From Phycisphaerales bacterium (GTDB lineage: Bacteria > Planctomycetota > Phycisphaerae > UBA1845), in NCBI GenBank assembly GCA_020639115.1, contig JACKHG010000025.1:1-38335 (forward strand): a stretch of 38,335 nt of DNA, given 5' to 3'. The notes beneath the pieces were generated by a model. It ran no database searches. It saw nothing but the letters and a program-made list of their open reading frames with translations, and was not told the DNA's origin. Position numbers and translations under genes: made by a program. Positions within the stretch are counted from its first letter, which is position 1; the number at the start of each line of letters is the position of its first letter. Shown one piece after another: positions 30,842 to 38,335 of the stretch.

Positions 30842-31897
30842 TCAGTGGCCGATGTATTTCGCGTAGACGCTGCGGGCCTCGTCGGCGAGCTTCGTGCCCT
30901 TGATGATCGCGCGGCCGTCGGGGAAGACCGTGATCGTGTAGCCCTCCACGTCGGCGCGAACGAGAAAGCGGCTGCGGCGCACCGCACCGCGCGCCGCACG
31001 ACTCAGCTTGTCGGCGACCGCGTCGAAATCCATCCGGGCCTCGCGCTCAGCCGGCGGCGCGATCTGTACCGCATTACGCCCGCAGAGCGTGGTCGTGCTG
31101 CTCATCATCCTGCCGTCCAGGTACGCGAAGTTGCGGGCACCACAGCAGGGGCAGGGCGTTTCGCCGCGGACGGGGCTCACCGTAAGCCGGTGATTGCGGC
31201 CGGACCAGACATCAATACTCGTCAGGCCAAGTGAGAGGGCGTCGCGCTGGCCCATCAGCAGCTTGAACACCTCGACGCACTGCAACGACGCGACCACGTT
31301 GACCGCGGGCGCGATCACGCCCGCCGTGTCGCACGTGGGGCTCATCTCCGGCGGCGGCGCCGACTCGAACACGCAGCGCAGGCACGCCGTCACGCCGGGC
31401 ACCACCGGCATCACCAGCCCCGTCGCGCCGATCACCGCGCCGTACACCCACGGCTTGCCCGACTGAACCGCAAGGTCGTTGATCAGGTAACGCGTCTCGA
31501 AATTGTCCGTACCGTCAAGAAGCACGTCGCAATCCGCCGCCAGCCGCACGATGTTGTCACAACCGACGTCCGTGACCACCGGCTCGACCGTCACCTCCGA
31601 ATTCGCCCGGCGGAGCTTCTCCGCAGCCGCCACCGCCTTGGGCAGGCCCCGCGCGATGTCCTCTTCGTCGAACAGCACCTGACGCTGGAGGTTGTTGAGC
31701 TCGATCTCGTCGCGGTCGCAGATCCGCAGAAAACCAACCCCGGCCCGGGTCAGCGTCGTTGCCAGCACGGTGCCGAGGGCGCCGCAGCCAATCAGCAGCA
31801 CCCGGCCTTCGGCGAGGCGGCGCTGCCCGTCCGCGCCGATGGGGGCGAAGAGCATCTGGCGGCTGTAGCGGTCGAGATTCTCCGGCGTCGCGTTCAT
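30842..31897 (-). CDS. ThiF/MoeB-type E1-like adenylyltransferase
   Basis: 351 residues from the ATG at 31897; an in-frame ATG at 31909 is also possible. These enzymes adenylate the C-terminal Gly of a ThiS/MoaD-like sulfur carrier. Motifs: nucleotide-binding LLIGCGALGTVLATTLTRAG (about 34-53), DRDEIELNNLQRQ (61-73), LLDGTDNFETRYLINDLAV (about 126-144), zinc site Cys172-x2-Cys175 with the CPCC group (249-252), and Cys189 in PTCDTAGVIAP, the position of the catalytic Cys in E1-like enzymes. A C-terminal extension (about 265-351, including YTITVFPDGRAIIKGTKLAD) is common in this subgroup. It is monocistronic and divergent from the GH2 gene, without thiS, moaD or a JAMM protease nearby, so thiamine, molybdopterin or another pathway cannot be chosen. 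Confidence 0.92.
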   Translation of the reverse strand: MNATPENLDRYSRQMLFAPIGADGQRRLAEGRVLLIGCGALGTVLATTLTRAGVGFLRICDRDEIELNNLQRQVLFDEEDIARGLPKAVAAAEKLRRANSEVTVEPVVTDVGCDNIVRLAADCDVLLDGTDNFETRYLINDLAVQSGKPWVYGAVIGATGLVMPVVPGVTACLRCVFESAPPPEMSPTCDTAGVIAPAVNVVASLQCVEVFKLLMGQRDALSLGLTSIDVWSGRNHRLTVSPVRGETPCPCCGARNFAYLDGRMMSSTTTLCGRNAVQIAPPAEREARMDFDAVADKLSRAARGAVRRSRFLVRADVEGYTITVFPDGRAIIKGTKLADEARSVYAKYIGH

Positions 31898-32032
31898 CGC
31901 GGGTATCATATCGCGGATCCAGGCGCGCGGCGCGTCGGGCCGGTGGGGCGGTTGACCGGGCGAAAGCGGGCTTGGAAGATGGACGCCGGACGAGGTTTGC
32001 GCGGCAAGCGCGATTTGCCTGCAGGAGTGGTC

Positions 32033-34105
32033 ATGCTGATTCACACGTTGGTCGCCGTCGCGTCCGGATTGGGCGCTTTGGGAATGGAAACGCCGCAGTC
32101 ACCGCGGCAGATTATCACCCTGACCGACGGCTGGAAGTTCCACAAGGGCGAAGCCGCCGGCGCGGATCAGCCGGGCTTCGACGACGGCGCCTGGACGGCC
32201 GTCAAGGTGCCACACACCTGGAACGCCCGCGACGGCCAGGACGGCGGAAACGACTACTACCGCGGGCCCGCGTGGTACCGGCTCACGTTCGAGGTCGACG
32301 AAGAGTGGTCGCACCGGCGCGCGTTCCTGCGCTTCGAGGCCGCCAGCCAGGTCGCCGAGGTGTTCGTCAACGGCACCCGCGTGGGCGAGCACCGCGGTTC
32401 CTTCGGCGCGTTCTGCTTCGAGATCACCTCGCTTGTGCACTTCGACGCGCCGAATCTGCTGGCGGTCAAGGTCGACAACGCTCGGCGCGAGGACGTGCCG
32501 CCGTGGTCGGCGGACTTCACGCTCTTCGGCGGGCTGTACCGGGAAGTCGCACTGATCCTCGCCGAGCAGTCGTGCATCTCGCCGCTGGATCACGCATCAC
32601 GCGGCGTCTATGCGAAGCAGGTGAAGGTTACCGACGACCGCGCGGAACTCGCGATCACCACGCTGCTGACCAACGGCGTGAAGAAGTCCGGGCTGCTCGA
32701 CCTGGAAGTGACCGTCTCGGACGGCGTGCGCAAGGTCGTGCAGGCCGAGACGAGCGTCGAACTCGCCGGCGGGGAGCAACGCTCGGTCGTGCTGCCCCTC
32801 GTGATCGACAAGCCGCACCTGTGGAACGGGCGCGAGGATCCGTTTCTGTACGACCTGCACGTCGCGCTCCACGCCTGCGGGCAGGTGCTCGACGAGGTGA
32901 CGATCCCGATCGGGCTGCGCTACTTCTCCGTCGATCCGCAGACCGGGTTTCACCTCAACGGCAAGCCCTACCGGATCGTCGGCGTCAACCGCCACCAGGA
33001 TCGGATCGACCGCGGGTGGGCCGTGGCCTGGCAGCAGCACGCCGAGGATTTCGAGCTGATCCACGAGATGGGGTGCACCGGCGTGCGCCTGGCGCACTAC
33101 CCGCAGGACGATTTCGTGTACTCGCTGTGCGACCGGTTCGGCCTGGTGACCTGGGCGGAAATCCCGCTCGTGAACCGCGTGTTCGACACGGATGCCTTCG
33201 CGGCGAACTGCCGCACGCAGCTCATCGAGCTGATCCGCCAGCACTACAACCATCCGTCGATCTGCTTCTGGGGCATTCACAACGAGGTAACCGCGCCGTG
33301 GGAGCCGGGGCCCGACCCGGCGCCGCTCGTGCATCAGCTCGCGCAGCTCGCCCACCAGGAGGATCCCACGCGGCTCACCACCTGCGCAGCGTGCGACCCG
33401 GTCGATCATCCCGCCAACTGGCAGACGCAGGTGGTCGCGGTGAACCGCTACTTCGGATGGTACAACGGCGCGCCCGATGAACTCGGCCCCTGGCTGGACG
33501 CGACGCACGCCGCCCATCCGAATACGCCGCTGGGCATCAGCGAGTACGGCGCGGGTGCGAGCATCCGGCACCACGAGGTACCGCCGAACAAGCCGCAGCA
33601 CGCCGGCGACTGGCACCCGGAGGAGTGGCAGGCGCTCGTCCACGAGACCGCCTGGCGCGAGATGAGCCGCCGCCCCTTCGTCTGGTGCACCTTCGTCTGG
33701 AACATGTTCGACTTCGCCAGCGACGGCCGCAGCGAGGGCGACACCCGCGGCCGCAACGACAAGGGACTCGTCACCTACGACCGCAAGACCTGCAAGGACG
33801 CGTTCTATTTCTACAAGGCGCAGTGGACGAAGGAACCGTTCGTCCACATCACCAGCCAACGCTTCACGCCGCGACCCGCCGGGCCGACGCCGGTTAAGGT
33901 TTATGCCAACTGCCGCAGCGTCGAGCTGTTCGTCAATGGGGCGTCGCAGGGGACGCGGGAGGCGGCCGACCACGTCTTCGTCTGGCCGCAGGTCACGCTG
34001 AACGCCGGGCAAAACGCGGTGCGCGCGGTGAGCACCGACGCCGGCGGCGTGAAGGACGAGTGCGTGTGGATCGGGAAAACACAATCGGCCAATGCGGCGT
34101 CCTGA
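32033..34105 (+). CDS. Glycoside hydrolase family 2 (beta-galactosidase-like)
   Basis: 690 residues from the ATG at 32033, with AGGAG 5 bases upstream. A weak hydrophobic N-terminus (MLIHTLVAVASGLGALG) may be a signal peptide. Order: GH2 sugar-binding sandwich (about 30-175; DGWKFHKGE, KVPHTWNARDG, YYRGPAWYRLTF), Ig-like middle domain (about 190-295), TIM barrel (about 300-600) and a C-terminal all-beta domain (VKVYANCRSVELFVNGASQG, about 620-645). Acid/base Glu418 lies in FWGIHNEVTAPWEPG and nucleophile Glu504 in PLGISEYGAGAS; both are intact. GH2 retaining enzymes cut terminal beta-galactose, beta-mannose or beta-glucuronate residues; the exact sugar is not deducible. It is divergent from the ThiF-like gene. 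Confidence 0.94.
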   Translation: MLIHTLVAVASGLGALGMETPQSPRQIITLTDGWKFHKGEAAGADQPGFDDGAWTAVKVPHTWNARDGQDGGNDYYRGPAWYRLTFEVDEEWSHRRAFLRFEAASQVAEVFVNGTRVGEHRGSFGAFCFEITSLVHFDAPNLLAVKVDNARREDVPPWSADFTLFGGLYREVALILAEQSCISPLDHASRGVYAKQVKVTDDRAELAITTLLTNGVKKSGLLDLEVTVSDGVRKVVQAETSVELAGGEQRSVVLPLVIDKPHLWNGREDPFLYDLHVALHACGQVLDEVTIPIGLRYFSVDPQTGFHLNGKPYRIVGVNRHQDRIDRGWAVAWQQHAEDFELIHEMGCTGVRLAHYPQDDFVYSLCDRFGLVTWAEIPLVNRVFDTDAFAANCRTQLIELIRQHYNHPSICFWGIHNEVTAPWEPGPDPAPLVHQLAQLAHQEDPTRLTTCAACDPVDHPANWQTQVVAVNRYFGWYNGAPDELGPWLDATHAAHPNTPLGISEYGAGASIRHHEVPPNKPQHAGDWHPEEWQALVHETAWREMSRRPFVWCTFVWNMFDFASDGRSEGDTRGRNDKGLVTYDRKTCKDAFYFYKAQWTKEPFVHITSQRFTPRPAGPTPVKVYANCRSVELFVNGASQGTREAADHVFVWPQVTLNAGQNAVRAVSTDAGGVKDECVWIGKTQSANAAS

Positions 34106-34129
34106 CCCGCCGCACGCCGCGCAGAGAAA

Positions 34130-34165
34130 CGCCGCCGACGGCAGACAAGGCCTGCCGCGGCGGCG
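34130..34165. terminator. Bidirectional terminator-like hairpin
   Basis: CGCCGCCGACGGCAG (34130-34144) pairs with CTGCCGCGGCGGCG (34152-34165), about 14 bp with one bulged A and a 7-base loop. It lies between the stop codons of the convergent GH2 and 559-aa protein genes. No T-run is present, so the end may be Rho-dependent with the hairpin protecting the 3' end. Confidence 0.6.
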
Positions 34166-34194
34166 CGTGATCACTCCAATGGACCGTGCTGCGT

Positions 34195-35874
34195 CTACTT
34201 CCAGGTGTTGAGCATCTGGTAGGCGATCTTGCCCACGGCCTCAGCCGCCAGCTCGTCCGTCGCCGCCCGCAGATCCTCCGAGTTGTCGTCGATCAGCGTG
34301 CGCACCGTGCAGTTGGCGAGGATTTCCGCATCGTCCACCCGGTACGCGTGGAACGAATAGAGCAGCTCGATGAAACCGTCCTCGGTGTTGCGCTGCCCGA
34401 TGCGGCCCACCCCGGAAATCACGATGTCCGCACCCGCCTTCTTGCCGAGCAGGCGCGCGAGCTCCATCTCGTCCCACAGTCGGTCGGTGAGCTTCTGCTC
34501 GTCGGCGAGGAGCCGCCAGGCCTGCTGCTCGTCCACGCGGCGAACGCCCAGCCGTCCGAAGCGTTCCATCATGCCGTTTTCCATCACGAGCGTGTTGAGC
34601 AGTTCCTCGTTCGTGTAGGTGTTCACCGGCCGGCGCGGACTCTTCAGCGTCCCGTGCAGCGTCGAGCCGCCCTGGCCCTGGACGACCGCGGAATCGACGA
34701 AGATCTGCGGGCTGACCACGACCGAGGCCTCACCCGCCGGAATCGGCGTGGCGGCTGGCCCCACTTCGATCGTGTCGCGGGCCTCGTCGGGCCGCGGCGC
34801 CTCCTGGTTGATGATCACCGCGATGGCCGGCGACTCGTGGGCGGCGTACGCCTCGTCGAAGCGCTCACGCAGCTTGTCGGCTTCGTCCTTGCGGTCCACC
34901 GGCGGTTCGTCGCCGGAGAGCAGCGTCTCCGCCGTCACCGGCTTCTTGCCGTAGGCCCGCATGATGATGTGCCCCTCGCGGGCCTCCTTGACGAGCACAT
35001 CCATGTCCAGCGCGTCAGCCGCCCGCTTGCGCAACGCCATGCTCAGGTCGAACGGATCGCCGGTGTAACGGAGGTCCATCACCAGCCGGCGGGCCCGGCC
35101 TTGCGTTTCGAAACGCGGCCGGAGCACCTCCTGCACGCCGTCGATGCCCTTCGCCAGGTCGCGCACCGACGCAAGCTGATCGTCGGGCAGCCCGCTCACG
35201 TCGAGCGTGAAGGTGCGGACAGCCGCTCCCTTCCAATCCGACACGAAGTGCAGCTCGAAATCACGGTACATGCGTTCACCGAGCGCGGTCGCGTACTGTC
35301 CGACCCGGCTGGCAGAGAACGCGCCCTCCGGCTGATCCGGCTTCATGTCCCACGACCAGCCGCCGAAGCGCTCGCCGCGCTGGGCGTCGAGCAGCACGTA
35401 CGACGCGGCGTAGGCTGTGCCGTCGCTGCGGCCGGTCTGCTCGGTGAGCAGCACGAAGATCACCACGTCGGCGTCGGCCGCCTTCGCGAGCCAGCGGGCG
35501 CCGGCGAGCTGGTCGGTGCGCACGCGGTACTTGAAGAACTCGTCGTACGACTCCTTGCCCTTCAGCTCGGCGTTGTTCACGTCGCGGACCGCGACGTCCG
35601 GATGGTTGAACATGTGGAACAACCGGGTGTTGAACTGCTGGGCGAGTCCCGCCTCGTTCAGCTCCGCCTCACGGGAATGATCCACCGAGACGACGTAGGT
35701 GAACACGACCAGGCGCGGCGAGCCCGCAGCCTTGTAGGCCTGCAGAAACTCCGGCGTCACCTCCGACTGCCGCGGTCCGGGCGGCGGCGGGGGGGGCGGT
35801 TCAGGCTTGCGCTGCGCGGCAGCCGGCGCGGCGGCCAGCAGCAGCGCGAACAGGGGCTTGAGCAATTGCTTCAT
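34195..35874 (-). CDS. Secreted 559-aa protein with two LpoB/CsgG-like modules
   Basis: 559 residues from the ATG at 35874 (GGAGG 10 bases upstream). Signal peptide MKQLLKPLFALLLAAAPAAA-Q, then a Pro-rich linker (EPPPPPPPG). Module 1 (about 50-185) starts SPRLVVFTYVVSVDHS and contains an ADADVVIFVLLTEQTGRSDG strand; module 2 (about 385-559) includes VNTYTNEELLNTLVMENGMM, GADIVISGVGRIGQ and a closing VGKIAYQMLNTWK. Both have the pattern of LpoB/CsgG-type alpha-beta domains: an early strand, a helix ending in a mutable partner loop, and a strand with A-D-x-V/I-V/I. I do not recognise the middle region (about 190-385). Downstream of the YcfL-like and COG3014-like lipoprotein genes in one operon, so an envelope role is probable. 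Confidence 0.6.
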   Translation of the reverse strand: MKQLLKPLFALLLAAAPAAAQRKPEPPPPPPPGPRQSEVTPEFLQAYKAAGSPRLVVFTYVVSVDHSREAELNEAGLAQQFNTRLFHMFNHPDVAVRDVNNAELKGKESYDEFFKYRVRTDQLAGARWLAKAADADVVIFVLLTEQTGRSDGTAYAASYVLLDAQRGERFGGWSWDMKPDQPEGAFSASRVGQYATALGERMYRDFELHFVSDWKGAAVRTFTLDVSGLPDDQLASVRDLAKGIDGVQEVLRPRFETQGRARRLVMDLRYTGDPFDLSMALRKRAADALDMDVLVKEAREGHIIMRAYGKKPVTAETLLSGDEPPVDRKDEADKLRERFDEAYAAHESPAIAVIINQEAPRPDEARDTIEVGPAATPIPAGEASVVVSPQIFVDSAVVQGQGGSTLHGTLKSPRRPVNTYTNEELLNTLVMENGMMERFGRLGVRRVDEQQAWRLLADEQKLTDRLWDEMELARLLGKKAGADIVISGVGRIGQRNTEDGFIELLYSFHAYRVDDAEILANCTVRTLIDDNSEDLRAATDELAAEAVGKIAYQMLNTWK

Positions 35875-35987
35875 GGGAAAATCCCTCCAGTAATCGGGGT
35901 TATGCGCACAGGTCTTTCGCGAGCCGTGTGCGTCTGCGCCGCCGCGGAACAGCGTTCTGGCGAGCGGCGGATAGGGGCGCCGCCGGC

Positions 35988-36401
35988 TCAACGCGCCGGG
36001 CGCAGCTCCAGGCGCCAGTCGACCGCGTTCTTGTCGAGGGCGTTGCCGTCAACGTACACCGCGGCCCGCCGGGGAAGTTCCTTGTAGCGCCAGTCGGGAT
36101 TGTTGTTCTCCGGGACGCCGCGCTCGTCGAAGAAGAAGAACCGGTACTGGATGCGCCGCTCCTTGTCGTCACGCTCGTCGCGCAGCGCCACCGTCACCTT
36201 CAGCGGCGGGCCCTTGTCCTCGACCACGTCGGAGATCACCAGCACGCGGTCGAGATGTTCGAGCGCGGTGATCTGCGGATAGTCCTCGATGGCCATCTGA
36301 TCCTGCCGGGCCGCCTTGGGATTGTGCGAACAGGCCAGGGCGTTGAACGTCAGCGCGGCCAATACAGCACTGCAGCCAAGATACGTCATGCGTTGCTTCA
36401 T
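35988..36401 (-). CDS. YcfL-like (DUF1425) lipoprotein
   Basis: 137 residues from the ATG at 36401. Lipoprotein signal MKQRMTYLGCSAVLAALTFN with the lipobox ALA-Cys24. The mature part resembles DUF1425/YcfL: a strand LDRVLVISDVVEDKG, LKVTVALRDERDDKERRIQY, RFFFFDERGVPENNNPDWRYKEL and a final strand VDWRLELRPAR. In enterobacteria ycfL lies directly next to lpoB, the activator of PBP1b. The neighbouring genes here keep that pairing. Function unknown; an envelope partner of the LpoB-like protein is inferred. It is 47 bases downstream of the COG3014-like gene and 113 bases upstream of the 559-aa gene. Confidence 0.78.
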   Translation of the reverse strand: MKQRMTYLGCSAVLAALTFNALACSHNPKAARQDQMAIEDYPQITALEHLDRVLVISDVVEDKGPPLKVTVALRDERDDKERRIQYRFFFFDERGVPENNNPDWRYKELPRRAAVYVDGNALDKNAVDWRLELRPAR

Positions 36402-36448
36402 CGTCGCAAGCTCCCTCGATTACGGAGTTTCCATGCCGGCCCGCACGC

Positions 36449-38143
36449 TCAGTGCAGGGCCACCTCGCCACGCTCGGCAGCCAGCTCATCACGCAACTGG
36501 CGAACGCGGTCGCTCTTGGGCTTGTACGGCGGGTGCTCCGCGCAGAACAACCGCAGATACCCGATCGACGCCGGGTCGGGACAGACCAGCGACGTTCCGC
36601 CCTCGAGCACGTGCAGGTCCGACCTGCCCGTATCGGGATCGAGTTCCCAACCGATCCCTTCTGCACGGTATAGATTCCGCAGATCCTCCAAGGATAGGTC
36701 GCGAAGTTTGCCGGCTGCCTGATAGTGGCTCAGCGCCTCCGCAGTGGGGGTGCGCACGCAGCGCCCGCCGAGGATGTACGGCAGATCGTCGCCCGGCACG
36801 CTGCCGGCGTACGCGTCGTTCGCGTAGAGAATCTGTCCCGAGCGGACCCACGCCGGAACCGACTGCCGGTTGGGCACGAGCCGCACGAAGAACACCTGCA
36901 TGTGCTCCGGAGGCGTCGGGGGACCGACCGCGGGCAGCACCGTCGTCGCCAGCGGATCACCGCCGATACTGATCTTCAGCTCCGTGCCCGGCGCCGGCAC
37001 CGTCACAGGCACGACGTAGACCAGCGCGGGCATCACGACACAGTAGCGCGTGTCCGCGTGGGCGCTGGCCTTCATGGCCATGCCCGCGAGCGCCACGCCC
37101 GCGCCGATGGCCCGTGCGGTGTTGTTCCGCGAGAGCACCGCGGTCGCGCCACCGGCAGCCACCATGCCCGTGCCGATCAGGCTCTTCGCCACGCGGACGT
37201 CCTCGAGGTTGCGCCAGATCTGGTCCGCCGCCATCAGGTTGAGGTTGCACGCCGCGCCCACGCTGACCGACGCGCCGCCGGCGACGTCCACCTGCAGCGC
37301 CGGGTTGGCGGCTGCCCACCCCTCGCGCGGCGTGAAACGCGTGTACACCTTGTCCATGCCGTAGGCTTCCTTCTCCGGGCCGAGCCCGTAGTCCACGACG
37401 AGCAGGGTGTTGTGCTTCTCGCCCAGGATGTCGCTCACCAGCGGCTGCAGCGAGGCGTTGAGCTTCGCAGCCGTCGCGAGGTTTTCCTGCGCCTCGTCCT
37501 CGCGGGCCAGTTGCACCGCGGCGATGCCCTTGAGCAGGTAGCCGAGCGCGAAGTTGCTCGGCTTGGCCACGTACGCGGTGTCGATGTAGTCGGCGTCCTT
37601 GTTCTCCTTCTCGGCCTTGGCCGCCGCCTCGGCGATGTCCTCCTGCGTCTTGGGTTTGCCCTGGGCGTTCTCGCCGAAATCACGCAGCAAAAAGAGCGAG
37701 CCGTCGGCCGCCGCACGCATGTTGTCCCACTCGCTGCGCATGCCGTAGTAGAGCGCGATGTAGTAGTACGCCATCGCCTGCTCGAACGGCTCACCCTTCC
37801 AGAAACGCACGCCCTCCGTGATCGCCACCGCGGCGACCGTGCGGTCGGCGTTGACGCCCTGGGTCCGCAGCGTCTCGTAGATCTGGTCCACCGTGGGCGT
37901 CGCGGCGTCGGGCATGCCGTCGGCCAGCGTGACGATACCCAGCGCCATGCGATCGAGCATGTAGTTGCGATCGCTCTTCTTGTCGGTCATGTTCTCGGCG
38001 ACGTACGCGCGGCCCTCCCCGTACTCACCCTGCCGCACGTACTCGAGAACCTTCGTATCCGGCCCGCACCCGCAGACCGCCAGGCCCGCAGCCACCATCG
38101 CCGTTCCAAGCGCAACCCGTATCCACCCGTTCGTGTTTTGCAT
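36449..38143 (-). CDS. COG3014-like TPR lipoprotein
   Basis: 564 residues from the ATG at 38143. The N-terminus has a lipobox, AVCGC (Cys24/Cys26), after a 20-residue hydrophobic segment. A TPR-like helical half follows (about 30-230; EYVRQGEYGEGRAYVAENMT, EPFEQAMAYYYIALYYGMRS, NFALGYLLKGIAAVQLARED), then a beta-rich half with DILGEKHNTLLVVDYGLGPE, a Gly/Ala-rich hydrophobic patch (GTGMVAAGGATAVLSRNNTA) and YCVVMPALVYVVPVTVPAPG. This is the layout of COG3014 proteins found next to LpoB and YcfL. The function is unknown. It is downstream of the LpoB-like gene with an 86-base gap and upstream of the ycfL-like gene by 47 bases. Confidence 0.75.
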   Translation of the reverse strand: MQNTNGWIRVALGTAMVAAGLAVCGCGPDTKVLEYVRQGEYGEGRAYVAENMTDKKSDRNYMLDRMALGIVTLADGMPDAATPTVDQIYETLRTQGVNADRTVAAVAITEGVRFWKGEPFEQAMAYYYIALYYGMRSEWDNMRAAADGSLFLLRDFGENAQGKPKTQEDIAEAAAKAEKENKDADYIDTAYVAKPSNFALGYLLKGIAAVQLAREDEAQENLATAAKLNASLQPLVSDILGEKHNTLLVVDYGLGPEKEAYGMDKVYTRFTPREGWAAANPALQVDVAGGASVSVGAACNLNLMAADQIWRNLEDVRVAKSLIGTGMVAAGGATAVLSRNNTARAIGAGVALAGMAMKASAHADTRYCVVMPALVYVVPVTVPAPGTELKISIGGDPLATTVLPAVGPPTPPEHMQVFFVRLVPNRQSVPAWVRSGQILYANDAYAGSVPGDDLPYILGGRCVRTPTAEALSHYQAAGKLRDLSLEDLRNLYRAEGIGWELDPDTGRSDLHVLEGGTSLVCPDPASIGYLRLFCAEHPPYKPKSDRVRQLRDELAAERGEVALH

Positions 38144-38229
38144 AGGCCCCACCCTGCTGGATTGGACGCGAGCACCGCACGCACCACCGTGCCGCGCCCG
38201 CCAATCATCAATCAACATTCAGCATTCGT

Positions 38230-38335
38230 TCAATCCCACGACCGCCCATGCGCCGTGCGCTTGAACTCCACCTTGTCGTTCCAGACGATCTCGCCCGTGC
38301 CGCGGTCCACGATCTGGTACTCGCAGTAGTACAGG
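38230..38335 (-). CDS. LpoB-like (penicillin-binding protein activator) protein, C-terminal end (partial)
   Basis: The last 34 codons of a minus-strand gene that starts beyond the window; the stop is TGA at 38230-38232. The visible ending has the pattern CEYQIVDRGTGEIVWNDKVE followed by FKRTAHGRSWD. LpoB-family proteins end in such a strand pair (x-x-x-L-V-D-x-x-T-G-E-I-V-W-x-x-x). It is the first visible gene of the cassette, 86 bases upstream of the COG3014-like gene. Identification rests on the short tail plus the gene order, so it is provisional. Confidence 0.55.
   Translation of the reverse strand, partial: LYYCEYQIVDRGTGEIVWNDKVEFKRTAHGRSWD

Noticed and set aside
36725..38329. A long plus-strand frame opposite the COG3014-like gene
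   Set aside because: His/Arg/Val-rich antisense translation without domains.

Overview
This 38.3 kb window is GC-rich chromosomal DNA from a Gram-negative bacterium. It is most likely a planctomycete, possibly Phycisphaerae-like. That is an inference from three things: two large secreted proteins end in dockerin-like Ca-binding tails (D-x-N-x-D-x-x-I-D type) typical of planctomycete exoproteins, there are many Sec signal peptides and lipoboxes, and there is a bacterial Pnkp relic. I count 28 intact genes, two genes cut by the window edges (an RND pump 3' end at base 1 and an LpoB-like 3' end at base 38335) and one gene relic. I see no tRNA, rRNA, CRISPR array or insertion sequence. The strong third-position GC bias leaves very long antisense frames open, and these are not genes.

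Layout. 1-4.2 kb: RND pump tail, a chemoreceptor with a c-type heme motif in its sensor domain, a Pnkp ligase-domain relic, a DUF1963 protein and a cupin. 4.3-9.1 kb: a UbiB/ABC1 kinase-like membrane protein, then a sensor kinase overlapping by 4 nt (ATGA) a receiver-PAS-kinase-receiver hybrid. 9.5-12.6 kb: a 14-repeat LVIVD beta-propeller exoprotein and, divergently, a type IV pilin/pseudopilin. 12.6-16.8 kb: the most system-like block. A sigma-54 activator whose GAF region carries four clustered cysteines is divergent from a good -24/-12 promoter, followed by an AhpD-like CxxC protein, an NTF2-like DUF1348 protein and a secreted isochorismatase-YHS fusion. A very stable hairpin lies between the first two genes.

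16.9-22.9 kb, minus strand: FapA/DUF342, a 62-aa protein, MgtE, a secreted clan-A glycosidase and a lipoprotein LD-carboxypeptidase. 23.3-28.1 kb: an RdgC-like protein, a 72-aa MshEN-like protein, a secreted ankyrin protein and a secreted M14 zinc carboxypeptidase. 28.7-34.1 kb: a CPA1 Na+/H+ antiporter, an inverted repeat built of 10-bp CGCGAAT units, a membrane-anchored cytochrome c with a His-rich tail, a ThiF/MoeB-type E1-like enzyme and a GH2 glycosidase.

34.2-38.3 kb, minus strand: an envelope cassette in the order LpoB-like (partial), COG3014-like lipoprotein, YcfL-like (DUF1425) lipoprotein, and a 559-aa secreted protein that looks like two LpoB/CsgG-like modules. This resembles the lpoB-ycfL neighbourhood of proteobacteria and suggests a peptidoglycan-synthase activation or envelope-biogenesis unit in a phylum once thought to lack peptidoglycan.

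The leads most worth following are the sigma-54/four-Cys-GAF/AhpD/DUF1348/isochorismatase-YHS unit, the heme-motif chemoreceptor, and the LpoB-COG3014-YcfL-559-aa cassette.
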